Virus record (IMG/VR): IMGVR_UViG_3300028829_003504
Span: 62,001-126,000 of that record
Direction: 5' to 3' (one strand)
DNA length: 64,000 bases
Origin: a virus
Made by a program: the position numbers and the translations under genes. Shown here piece by piece: positions 52,339-61,200 of the stretch. How positions within the stretch are numbered: the stretch's first letter is position 1; each line of letters starts with the position of its first letter. Under the pieces are notes generated by a model. That model was not told the origin of the DNA. It searched no databases and saw only the letters and a list, made by a program, of their open reading frames with translations.

Positions 52339-53349
52339 TTATGTGAACATCAGCGATGTCATCTTGAATTTCTTTTTAAGTTTACGTATCTTGTCACCAT
52401 CGATCTCACCCATACGCATATCATCCATACTAGGTAAATCTTCGATGTCTATTTTAATACGTGCTAGTTTACGTGTTAGTGAGAAAGGAGGCAGTATGCC
52501 TTTCGTTCCTTTATCACCTCGCATTGCTCTCTTCCAAACGGCTGTACCCTTTATATCTTTACGTACTGCCTTTAGTTTACTTAACTTACCGTACTCGTTA
52601 AGTAACCCAACTGCCGTCTTAGATCCGATACCGTCGACGCCCGTAATGTTATCCACCTTATCACCGCATAGCATTAAGTACTCAATGATTTGGTTGACTT
52701 TAACTCCGAAATGTTTAATACATTCTTCGTCATTGCCTATCCTAACTTCAGGTAGCTTACCTTGAGCAGGCATAACATGCGTAACCTTACCTTCGACAGC
52801 AACCTGAGCAAAATCTTTATCACGACTTTGAAGTTCAATGATTGCATTGTCTTGGTTCTGGTAAGCTATACTTCCTAAGTAATCGTCGGCCTCATAAGGC
52901 GCGCCTATAACAACGCATATACCACTTGCCTTAAGGTATCGTTGAATCCATTTGATTTGCTCACGCATAGAGTCGGCAACCTCAGGGTCTTTACTACGAT
53001 TGCCTTTGTATGAATGAGAATGCTCTTTATCGTCGGGCTTTACCATGCCACAAGTTATAGCGCGTTTAGGATTCGATTCAACCCACTCTTCAATCAAGTC
53101 ATGGCGGAATGTTTTGAACGAAGGTACATCGAACGCAACACAGATACGATGGTCTTTAATGCCTTCGCGCTTACGTCTGTTTATCAAAGACATAATCATT
53201 GTGTTGAACCCTTTAATAGCATTGGTATTAAAGCCTTTACCATTATCGAGTTTACCAAAGCCTACTGCATAGAACGCACGGTTGGCCCAGTTGTTACCAT
53301 CAATTAGATCTAAGTGAGGTAATTGCTTCTTCTGTTTCTTCTTTGCCAT
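52339..53349 (-). CDS. 5'-3' exonuclease / flap endonuclease
   Basis: A 336-residue member of the Pol I N-terminal / T5 D15 / T4 RNase H nuclease family, which removes RNA primers and flaps during replication. Motifs: DLIDGNNWANRAFYA (metal Asp17), AFDVPSFKTFRHDL, the arch region with YKGNRSKDP, GAPYEADDYLG, QSRDKDFAQ, and the helix-3-turn-helix LCGDKVDNITGVDGIGSKT. A basic Lys-rich N-terminus (MAKKKQKKQ) precedes it. It overlaps the upstream gene by one base. Confidence 0.93.
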   Translation of the reverse strand: MAKKKQKKQLPHLDLIDGNNWANRAFYAVGFGKLDNGKGFNTNAIKGFNTMIMSLINRRKREGIKDHRICVAFDVPSFKTFRHDLIEEWVESNPKRAITCGMVKPDDKEHSHSYKGNRSKDPEVADSMREQIKWIQRYLKASGICVVIGAPYEADDYLGSIAYQNQDNAIIELQSRDKDFAQVAVEGKVTHVMPAQGKLPEVRIGNDEECIKHFGVKVNQIIEYLMLCGDKVDNITGVDGIGSKTAVGLLNEYGKLSKLKAVRKDIKGTAVWKRAMRGDKGTKGILPPFSLTRKLARIKIDIEDLPSMDDMRMGEIDGDKIRKLKKKFKMTSLMFT

Positions 53350-53834
53350 TAGTAGATTATCTCGGATTTATGTTCGATGACGATAGTTGGATTGTTATCG
53401 GTCAGACGAATCTCATTAGTGTAGTGTGCCATACCGTTGTCTTCAAGGTTTGTGAAGATAGGTGACAAGAATGATTTCTTAAATTTATAATCTTCGCTGG
53501 AAGGTTCCAACTCATAGCCTAAGTGGATGATGCTGTCGTATCTACCTAACGTGTTGAGGACTGAACTACCTGCTGTCCTGAACTGAAAGATTACATTGTG
53601 TACAGGAGGAAGACAGGCATCTATATACATGTCGGCTAAGTACGGAATAGGTTTACCTAAATCTATATCACCCATCACTTTAGTATGAAGTTCCGATAAC
53701 GATTCTTCTGTGTTGAACTTAGAGGCGAGTGCTAGAACTAAAGACGACATACGTTCGCCACCTTCAGGTAGATGTATTTTAACGGCAGTAAAACCATTAC
53801 ATGTGATTGCTATTAAGCCTGAGTACTTAGTCAT
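53349..53834 (-). CDS. Hypothetical protein
   Basis: A 161-residue, mixed alpha/beta protein beginning MTKYSGLIAITCNGFTAVKI. It is first in the unit after a terminator and promoter-like element and is coupled to the exonuclease by a one-base overlap. It may be a replication accessory protein by context only. Confidence 0.65.
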   Translation of the reverse strand: MTKYSGLIAITCNGFTAVKIHLPEGGERMSSLVLALASKFNTEESLSELHTKVMGDIDLGKPIPYLADMYIDACLPPVHNVIFQFRTAGSSVLNTLGRYDSIIHLGYELEPSSEDYKFKKSFLSPIFTNLEDNGMAHYTNEIRLTDNNPTIVIEHKSEIIY

Positions 53835-53865
53835 GCTATATTCCTAGTTATCTTCTATTACTCTC

Positions 53866-53875
53866 TATTTACAGT
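53866..53875 (-). promoter_or_regulatory. Late-promoter-like element ACTGTAAATA
   Basis: Minus-strand ACTGTAAATA sits between a terminator (53890-53913) and the next start codon 32 nt downstream. This terminator-promoter-gene order is the same as at 2.8 kb, which is the best argument that the element is a promoter. Confidence 0.45.
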
Positions 53876-53889
53876 ATAGTGGAGACCTG

Positions 53890-53913
53890 AAAAAGGGCAG
53901 CCTGAGCCACCCT
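53890..53913 (-). terminator. Rho-independent terminator
   Basis: Minus strand: AGGGTGGC pairs with GCTGCCCT (two wobbles) around a TCAG loop and ends in TTTTT. It starts 4 nt after the stop of the gene ending at 53917 and closes the packaging-side transcript. Confidence 0.85.
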
Positions 53914-53916
53914 CTT

Positions 53917-54195
53917 TTAGTCTTGCTCTTTAATTGAGCCCTTGGCAATTCTACCCGTATAGTCCTTGTAGACTTCTTTTAATGTATGCCTACCCATGTT
54001 CATTACTGACTCTACGAATAGGTAGTTAGGCGATGAATTAGGAAACGTTAAATCGTACAAGTTACGAAGCTCGGACTTAATATCTTCTGGGTCTTTACCA
54101 AGAGTGACGACCACAGAAACTCTGTTTGAAGCTTCATTCATGCTTATTAAAAGAGGTGTCACACAATGATGACACATTACCTGAGTCTTTAGCAT
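53917..54195 (-). CDS. Small hypothetical protein with CHHC motif
   Basis: A 92-residue protein with MCHHC at residues 7-11, which might bind a metal, though no second pair is nearby. The rest is alpha/beta (RVSVVVTLGKDPEDIKSELR). Last gene before a terminator. Function unknown. Confidence 0.65.
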   Translation of the reverse strand: MLKTQVMCHHCVTPLLISMNEASNRVSVVVTLGKDPEDIKSELRNLYDLTFPNSSPNYLFVESVMNMGRHTLKEVYKDYTGRIAKGSIKEQD

Positions 54196-54207
54196 AATGA
54201 GTTAGAT

Positions 54208-54597
54208 CTAGTTCCAGGTCTCTTCCGCTTCATCGTCGTCCTCCTCCTCTTCATCGTCGTCATCTACACCAACGTACATTGTTACCAGTACTAAGACTGA
54301 TGGACATGGACCAGTCAATCGAATTACCTGAGTAACAAGGACCCCGCCTAGCTCTGAAATCTCCTCAGCTAAATCTCCTCCTAAATCAGCCAAGTAAGAC
54401 GCAAAAGCTGGTACCAAAAGCTCAGCAGTAGTGTAATCTATAATATCAGAGGCAGGTAGATACTCCTCCGCTACGTCTCCAAACCCTGATATAAGCTCTG
54501 CATGTTCTTGGTAATCGTCTAGACCCTCAGGTATGATAATTACTTTAGGTTCCGTTGTAAGTTCTATTTTAGCATATCCGAATAGTTGGTCGTTCAT
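54208..54597 (-). CDS. Hypothetical protein with polyacidic tail
   Basis: A 129-residue protein whose last 19 residues are nearly all Asp and Glu (VDDDDEEEEDDDEAEETWN). Polyacidic tails occur in DNA mimics and in proteins that dock on DNA-binding partners. The N-terminal 110 residues are mixed and unrecognised. Overlaps the upstream gene by 4 nt. Confidence 0.65.
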   Translation of the reverse strand: MNDQLFGYAKIELTTEPKVIIIPEGLDDYQEHAELISGFGDVAEEYLPASDIIDYTTAELLVPAFASYLADLGGDLAEEISELGGVLVTQVIRLTGPCPSVLVLVTMYVGVDDDDEEEEDDDEAEETWN

Positions 54598-54917
54598 TTT
54601 GATGTCCTTAATGTATGTGCTTTATGTAACGCACGGAGTTTCGTTTCGTTTGTAGACTCAACCATAGCGTAATAGTACTCGTAGGTTAAATCGGGGTTAT
54701 CTGAGATCTGCATAGGAGTATACTTAGAGTAAAAATCAGCGCTGACAATTGATGTCAACTCCTTAATGTAGTCCATTTGATCTTGCTTACTCAGTAGGTT
54801 ATCTATATCTAGATCAAATGAATTCCAGCTTCCCTCTCCTACTAAAGAAGAGGTATAGCCTCCCATATACTGGTCTGCATACCACTTAGTGAGTTCTTCT
54901 AATGTAGTTTCTTCCAT
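54594..54917 (-). CDS. Hypothetical protein
   Basis: A 107-residue, helical, acidic protein rich in Tyr (TKWYADQYMGGYTS; YEYYYAMVEST). GGAGG lies close before the ATG. No family recognised. Confidence 0.6.
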   Translation of the reverse strand: MEETTLEELTKWYADQYMGGYTSSLVGEGSWNSFDLDIDNLLSKQDQMDYIKELTSIVSADFYSKYTPMQISDNPDLTYEYYYAMVESTNETKLRALHKAHTLRTSK

Positions 54918-54926
54918 GTCACCTCC

Positions 54927-55289
54927 TTAAATATCAAATAAGAAACCATTCACAGTAGCGTTAGACTTAGATAGAAGGCTTACATCTGAAACTGTGCCGT
55001 CTAGAAAGTAATTAACTTTCTGGATGACTAGGCCCATAGCCACAATAAAGGGTTCTGGAAATTCACTGATGTTGGTTAGCACTTTTATATCACTACTGAG
55101 AGTAAGGTCGGTAATATTGTCACCACTAGCTGTACTAAGGTAAACGTATTCAGGAACAACTCTATCTTTAAAGCTGAACCTAACGCCTATCCCGTATTGA
55201 GGAGATTTAACACATTGGAATATAAGTCTCAAACCAATAGAATCGGGCTTCTTCTTTTTAAGTCTATCTGCAAAAGTTACTATATCCAT
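54927..55289 (-). CDS. Hypothetical protein
   Basis: A 120-residue protein, basic at the N-terminus (ADRLKKKKPDS) and beta-rich after that. It overlaps the next upstream gene by one base and belongs to the portal-terminase operon. No motif recognised. Confidence 0.65.
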   Translation of the reverse strand: MDIVTFADRLKKKKPDSIGLRLIFQCVKSPQYGIGVRFSFKDRVVPEYVYLSTASGDNITDLTLSSDIKVLTNISEFPEPFIVAMGLVIQKVNYFLDGTVSDVSLLSKSNATVNGFLFDI

Positions 55290-56134
55290 TATCTTAAACT
55301 CGCTTGTCGTGCTGTCTCAATAGGTGATATATAATCACCTTGGTTCATCTTCTTAACTTTCAGTAGGACCGAACTCATACGCTTTGATATACGCTCAGGC
55401 AGTACGTTCCTTAAATGCGTATACGTAGCGACATTAAGTGGGTAGAAACCTACCTGGGATCTAAAAAATAGTTCATTCTCAAGTTCCTCTCGCAAGTGTT
55501 CTTTTATATGGCCCGGAGAAGTAAGGCGCTCCATGGCAATCAATTTAAACAAAGCTCTGTAAAAATGATCAAGAAAGAATGTAATATCAGGCTGATCAAA
55601 GAAATAGACAGGCATTATTATAGCCATGTCTACATACAGCTTCCAGTACTCTTCTTCGGACTTTAAGTTTAAGGCGCGTCCTTTGTCATCAAGTTTGAAT
55701 TTACTTTGATTTACGTCCACTGAGTCAAACAAAGCCCGGTCCATCGAACGCGCAAATAACTCACGGTCTTGCTGTAGGTGCATTCTAGTCAATGAGGCGG
55801 TCAGTATGTTATTTGAATTCTCGTAGTAGCCGAGATTGAATAAGTATGGCTCGTTAATCTCACGTCTCCAAAGGTAAGCGCCTCGTGCTGTAAATCTAGG
55901 ACGGTCGGAACCGTCTTTGAATCCAAAAGAGTATAAGTTACCTGCATTACGCTTACTAATACTTTTAAATATAGAATAATAAAAAGAGTCTAATAGTTCT
56001 TTCTGTAATTCCATTATTTCTTTATAGGTAGGGCTCATGCCGCTTGCTTTACGTACGGCAGTCTTTACTTTATTCTTACGCGACAATATGGATGAATACC
56101 ACTTGCTTAGTTTTTTAAACATATTAAAGTCCAC
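55289..56134 (-). CDS. Hypothetical protein next to portal
   Basis: A 281-residue, helical, basic protein (KKLSKWYSSILSRKNKVKTA at the N-terminus). It starts inside the last codons of the portal gene (11-nt overlap), so the two are translationally linked. In many phages a head-completion or neck protein lies near the portal gene, but sequence gives no support for a specific role. Confidence 0.65.
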   Translation of the reverse strand: MDFNMFKKLSKWYSSILSRKNKVKTAVRKASGMSPTYKEIMELQKELLDSFYYSIFKSISKRNAGNLYSFGFKDGSDRPRFTARGAYLWRREINEPYLFNLGYYENSNNILTASLTRMHLQQDRELFARSMDRALFDSVDVNQSKFKLDDKGRALNLKSEEEYWKLYVDMAIIMPVYFFDQPDITFFLDHFYRALFKLIAMERLTSPGHIKEHLREELENELFFRSQVGFYPLNVATYTHLRNVLPERISKRMSSVLLKVKKMNQGDYISPIETARQASLR

Positions 56135-58010
56135 TTCTTTTCATTGCATCCAACTCAGATTTTCTAGGCTTCTTAGAAGTCCTAGTGCGGTGAGTAAGAG
56201 GCGTTTGTTGATTAGCGGTAATCTCTCCCATCGCTCGTACTATGCTACCATTAGCTTGCTCGTTCGCAAGTTTCTGATTATAAATCCATTTCTTTTTGCC
56301 TGTACGAGTCTGACCCACAATCTCTGATTGCTCACCGAAGTCCCGACTAGCTAGAGATTGACGACCCTTTCCTGCTAGGACTCGGCTACGTGGACCTACT
56401 ACGGAGCTAAATGATTCCATGTCGTCGTCACCGCCACCACCATAAGTTTTCTTAAGATCTTTGAGACGTTTATCATACTCAAGAATCTGGCGCTGCATTG
56501 ACATATCTTCTTCTTGATTCATTAACAGAGTATCTAAGTTGAATCCACCTGCGGCAGCTAAAGCACGTAAAGGTACAGGTACGCCTAGCTCTTGCATACC
56601 TCGTAACATTTCCATTCTATTGGAATCTGCCTCTGGGCTAAGCTGCTTGCTCCAATGTATAGTAGGGATAAATAACTTACTGCCGTCTTGCATACGCCTT
56701 AGCTTATCTTCAATATCACCATCCATTAAACCTGTCTTGGTGATTATCTTACCCTTTCGGTTTATGGAGTAACCGTTCATCATAGATACAAGAGGGAATA
56801 CTTTGTTGTAGAATATGCGCCTAGTGAGACTATCACGGAAAGCTTTCATACTCTCGATGAATACAGTTAACGACCCTTCCATGTTGGCGTAGGTTGCCTC
56901 CCCTGACAGGAACGCCTCACTGATACCTAAAGCCCTAAGCTTGAACATAGAGGTTTGGTCCCATAAGTCAGTGACTTTCCAGAAGTCACCACCCTGCCTG
57001 AATTCATCTACCGATACACCTAAGCGTGTTGCTACGATAGCGCCCAACGGATCTAAATCCGCATTTTGGAATATATCAGTCATGAACTCTAATTCATCAA
57101 TGCTGGGTTCCCACTGGTCACCATCACCCATCTGTAAGTGCATGATACCACGCTGACGTTTACCACTTTCAACTAAAGTACCACGGAATAGATTCTTCTC
57201 TATTAGATAAATAGGAACTACTCGACGGTACCAAGAACTACCTTCCCCGAAGGAGAATGTTCTTCGAGGTAAATATATCGTACCTAGGGGGTCGAGCTCC
57301 AAGTTACCTGATTCCAACTTGTTTACAAAATCACTACCTAGTTTCTTCTTTAACATTTTAATACGAGGACTATCCATACTTAAAGTCTTGCGGACTTCAT
57401 CGGGTATCTTCATATTAATAATAGGGTCTTGTGAGTAGAAAGGAAGAGGACTAATTTCTGCGTTATCTAATCGGTGATTCATCATATCAATGAACCGCTT
57501 TTCGTTCTTACTGTATAGCATTGAACTTAAGTAAGATCCAGTAACTAGATGATCAGTTGTTATCTCAGGCATAGCCGTACGTAGATTTAACATCTCTACT
57601 GCTTCGCGGTAGGGTGCTAAGTACTTATCATCTGCACCCCCGATACTAAACTCACTAAAAGGTAAGGTAGCGTACATATCGGTAGCACTGCCACACACTG
57701 CGTCATGGTGGTATATGTCTCTATAGAGATTAAATAACATTTTGTCAGGATGGTCTAGATCGAAACCTTCCATTAACGGACTCATGTCAATGCCCAAGTC
57801 AACGCTACCTACCTGGATATTACCTGCAGAAGAGCCTTGCCCTGATGAGGTAGATCTGAATGATTTATTTTTAGTATTCGCTTGGTCTAAGTCTAATACC
57901 TTCTGTCTGACTCGAGGTGAAGAAGCACCTATGCGGGAATTCCCACCCAAAGCAATCTTACGCTTATCAGTTTCTGCCGCAGATTGTGCTGTACTACGCT
58001 TGAACTTCAT
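56124..58010 (-). CDS. Portal protein
   Basis: A 628-residue protein that would form the dodecameric DNA channel at the head vertex. After a disordered, charged N-terminus (1-60) come parts typical of large portal proteins: LMEGFDLDHPDKMLFNLYRD, YHHDAVCGSATDMYATLP, LIEKNLFRGTLVESGKRQRG, the region GVSVDEFRQGGDFWKVTDLW, and a long helix (SMKAFRDSLTRRIFYNKVFP). The C-terminal 120 residues are basic and flexible. Next to the large terminase, as usual. Confidence 0.82.
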   Translation of the reverse strand: MKFKRSTAQSAAETDKRKIALGGNSRIGASSPRVRQKVLDLDQANTKNKSFRSTSSGQGSSAGNIQVGSVDLGIDMSPLMEGFDLDHPDKMLFNLYRDIYHHDAVCGSATDMYATLPFSEFSIGGADDKYLAPYREAVEMLNLRTAMPEITTDHLVTGSYLSSMLYSKNEKRFIDMMNHRLDNAEISPLPFYSQDPIINMKIPDEVRKTLSMDSPRIKMLKKKLGSDFVNKLESGNLELDPLGTIYLPRRTFSFGEGSSWYRRVVPIYLIEKNLFRGTLVESGKRQRGIMHLQMGDGDQWEPSIDELEFMTDIFQNADLDPLGAIVATRLGVSVDEFRQGGDFWKVTDLWDQTSMFKLRALGISEAFLSGEATYANMEGSLTVFIESMKAFRDSLTRRIFYNKVFPLVSMMNGYSINRKGKIITKTGLMDGDIEDKLRRMQDGSKLFIPTIHWSKQLSPEADSNRMEMLRGMQELGVPVPLRALAAAGGFNLDTLLMNQEEDMSMQRQILEYDKRLKDLKKTYGGGGDDDMESFSSVVGPRSRVLAGKGRQSLASRDFGEQSEIVGQTRTGKKKWIYNQKLANEQANGSIVRAMGEITANQQTPLTHRTRTSKKPRKSELDAMKRSGL

Positions 58011-58013
58011 AAA

Positions 58014-58232
58014 CTATTCCTTAATAGGAGAAGATACACGACAGCCGTTACACCATATTACATCTTCATCATTAATTATCTTAACAGGCTTCATAGCTCC
58101 ATGACACTTTGGACATTCGGCGTATTTACTCTCCATAGACGTACTTTCCATCTTAGGGTCTTTGTTACTTGATTCAGATGTATTTGTGTCTATATCTACA
58201 CTGTCGAGTGGATTGAAAAACTTATTAGTCAT
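58014..58232 (-). CDS. Small zinc-ribbon protein
   Basis: A 72-residue protein. The first 35 residues are Ser/Asp-rich and likely disordered. The rest is a zinc ribbon with two Cys pairs (C40/C43 in CPKC, C61/C64 in CNGC). It lies between portal and terminase. A regulatory or scaffold role is possible. Confidence 0.7.
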   Translation of the reverse strand: MTNKFFNPLDSVDIDTNTSESSNKDPKMESTSMESKYAECPKCHGAMKPVKIINDEDVIWCNGCRVSSPIKE

Positions 58233-58269
58233 TTGTTATTCTCCGTATGTTGTACTACTAAATTATGAA

Positions 58270-61200
58270 CTACCTTTGTTTATTACCAAGGGACTTACTA
58301 GTACCTATTAAGCTCCTAGTATTATTCATCTTACCTGTAGATCCCTTAGACCCGTAAGAGGCTACTCCTAGTGCGGCTTTACTCTTACTACTTACTACTG
58401 AACCTTTTAAAATATCTATAAAATCTGGGTTAGTTAATCCCCACATACACAACACAGATGCTCTCCATATATCATCAGTAAGGTCATCCCCTTTAATGAC
58501 GGTCTTACCTGCATCCTGTACAGTCAACATTTGTAAGATAAAATGCTCTACTGGCATCCTTTCAAAACACATAGGGTATTCATCATGAGTACTTAAGGCT
58601 AAGATATCATCAAACTCTTGCTTAACGTGAGGTCTAGGTATAAGTATTTGTTGTTGTTGCATCCTGGTTTTAAAATCAACGAAGTCACTATACTTAAGGC
58701 TATACTGTTTCCACAAGTCAATATCCGTACTAATTTCAGCATCTTGCAGTAGCTTTATACTGTTCCATCTATCGGCTAATAGTATCTTTACATTTCGAGC
58801 CTCTATAAGAGGTATCATAATGTTTTCATATATCTTAGGATAATGTAGAGGTATGCTAGGTAATGGATTTATTTCAACGACAATATCAAGTACAGGTATT
58901 ACAACTTCTTCACCATTAACCTCTACTTTCTGCAAGCTGCCTATACTCAAGGCAAAACAGTTATTACTGTAGCCGGCATCGACTGCCATAACGGACTTGC
59001 CTTCGCAGGACTTAACTTTATCTACATAGCCCCATCGATACTTAGCTCCGTCTTTTGCTTTGTATATCTTGTAAGTGACGTTTGCAAAATTACGACCAGT
59101 CTTCTTTATAATACCTTTAACCAGTTCTTCCGACGTAATGAATGGGTTACTAGATAGTGGGGGTTGAGCTCCATAATCCCGCATCGCGGTACCGTGATCT
59201 TTTCGGAATTCATCGTCTAAATCGGCGCGCGTTACGTCGGGGTTCATTTCCCAAGTAGGCTTATGTAGACCTAGTAGTTTTTTACTGCCGTGTGACTGCC
59301 TGATTAATTCACATATCTTATCACGTTGCGAACTAGGTGAACTGATATTCATAAAGTAACCTGTTAAGGCTTCATCGTATTCGGAGGCTAACTGCCTGCG
59401 CTCACTGTTACGTACGGTACGTAACGAACGCTCAAGTGCAATGTAAACTTCCGAGCCGTTAATCTTAACCTTGCTGCTGTTCTTGTCATTGTCGAACCAG
59501 CCGATTTCATCAACCGAATTTGACACAAGCATGCCGCTTGCTTGGTATGCGTGTTCCGGAATGTTGACAGTCATATCATAGGTCTTAACCTTGATCTTAC
59601 TAGGTTTAACATATTCTATTTCTGAGGTAAATAAATCAAACTCCTTAGTAGGTTCGTAGTAGTCCTCATACATACTTTGCCCATCGGTGTCATAAGCAGT
59701 ACTATTGCGCCTAAAATCAAAACCTATGTGACTAACAAATATACGACTGAACTCTCGGCTCATATCAAGTCTATATAGAAAAACTTTCCTGTCACCGTAT
59801 TTATAATCAACCTTATGCCAATCACCCTTACTTCCGTATTTAGTTTTCTTAAAACTAGATGCTATCCTAAGTCTAAGCAAAAGTTGTTGGATCTGCTTTA
59901 TAAGCTCTTTACTTGTTGATCGGTAGTAAACAGTTTTTCGGCTAAGGAAGCCTCCATCACAATCGAACGCAGATCTAATGTAGGACATCGCACAGGATTC
60001 AGGTGCCTGTAAAATACTCCAAGGTACCTGCTTATATGCACTGTAGTCCGAAGTGCATCCTATTTTCTGTAAGAACTCTATAATAGGTCTGTGACTTATG
60101 GAGGCTCGATATACTTTCTTACCAAGACGTTTAGTTTGCAAATGTCTTGGAGCGATACCAAATGTCCGCACCACTTTATCACAGTAATCATTATACTTAT
60201 CTAAGTTAGTTGTATCGAATCTATATCCACGTTGACCTTTATCTTGCACATTACCGTCAGCAGTTAGATAACCTAAGATGCTTGCTAGGTCATCTGTCAT
60301 ACACTCAGGCAAAACAACATTTAGCCCATCGTGGGAACTATCAAGTATTAAGTCTGAAAGATTAAACTTGTCCGTGATATTGTAGTAACAACGTTCCATG
60401 CCCGTGTACATGACGCCTTTACGGTAGTGCCGTTCGATCATACCGCTACGTCTAAGTTGAGTCATTACCTTAGTAAGGGCTTTCGACCCGTTAGAGGCTT
60501 CTTTAATTTCTTTACGCGTAAAGTTTACAAGCTTAGCCATAGCAGCATAAACTATCTGCTTGCTAGATGATTGGGTTGGTTGCACCACAGTAAATTTCAA
60601 TTCGCGGCTAAACTCAGCACCTGTCGATATAACTACTCTATCAGTCTCTAGTAGATTCTTTAACTTAACTTTCTTGAACTTATTGTTACGGTAAACACAA
60701 ATCTTATGTTCAGGTGTAGCCTTTAACTCCTGTCCAGATTTAAGTTTGAGTCCCCATATTTCTTTTGTTCCCGTGCAGACATGTTTAGTTATCTCGCCGT
60801 AACTAGCTCCTACGTTTGTCCAACACCAACCTTCTTTAATCTTATCCATTCTAATAAGACCTTCACTAGTGCTTATCAGTTGATCTCCAGGTATACAACC
60901 AAATATACGTGTTCTACCACGAAGCGTTCGTTTATCAGGTCCTGCAGGATATACCATAAGACTACGGTGTCTGTAAAGTACGAATGTATCTTTTAACTTA
61001 AATATTTCATGGCCATACTTCTGCTCATAACGTCTAAGCAGTGCATGATATTTTTGAAACCAAGGGCTTTCACACAGGTACTGATAATATGGTTCCCATA
61101 AAGTATCTTTAGCCTGAGCATAGGTTAGAGCTACGAAAGTTCCGTGGAATACGGTGTTTGATTTAACCCTAAATAGCTGGGTGGGTTTTTGAGCTTTGAG

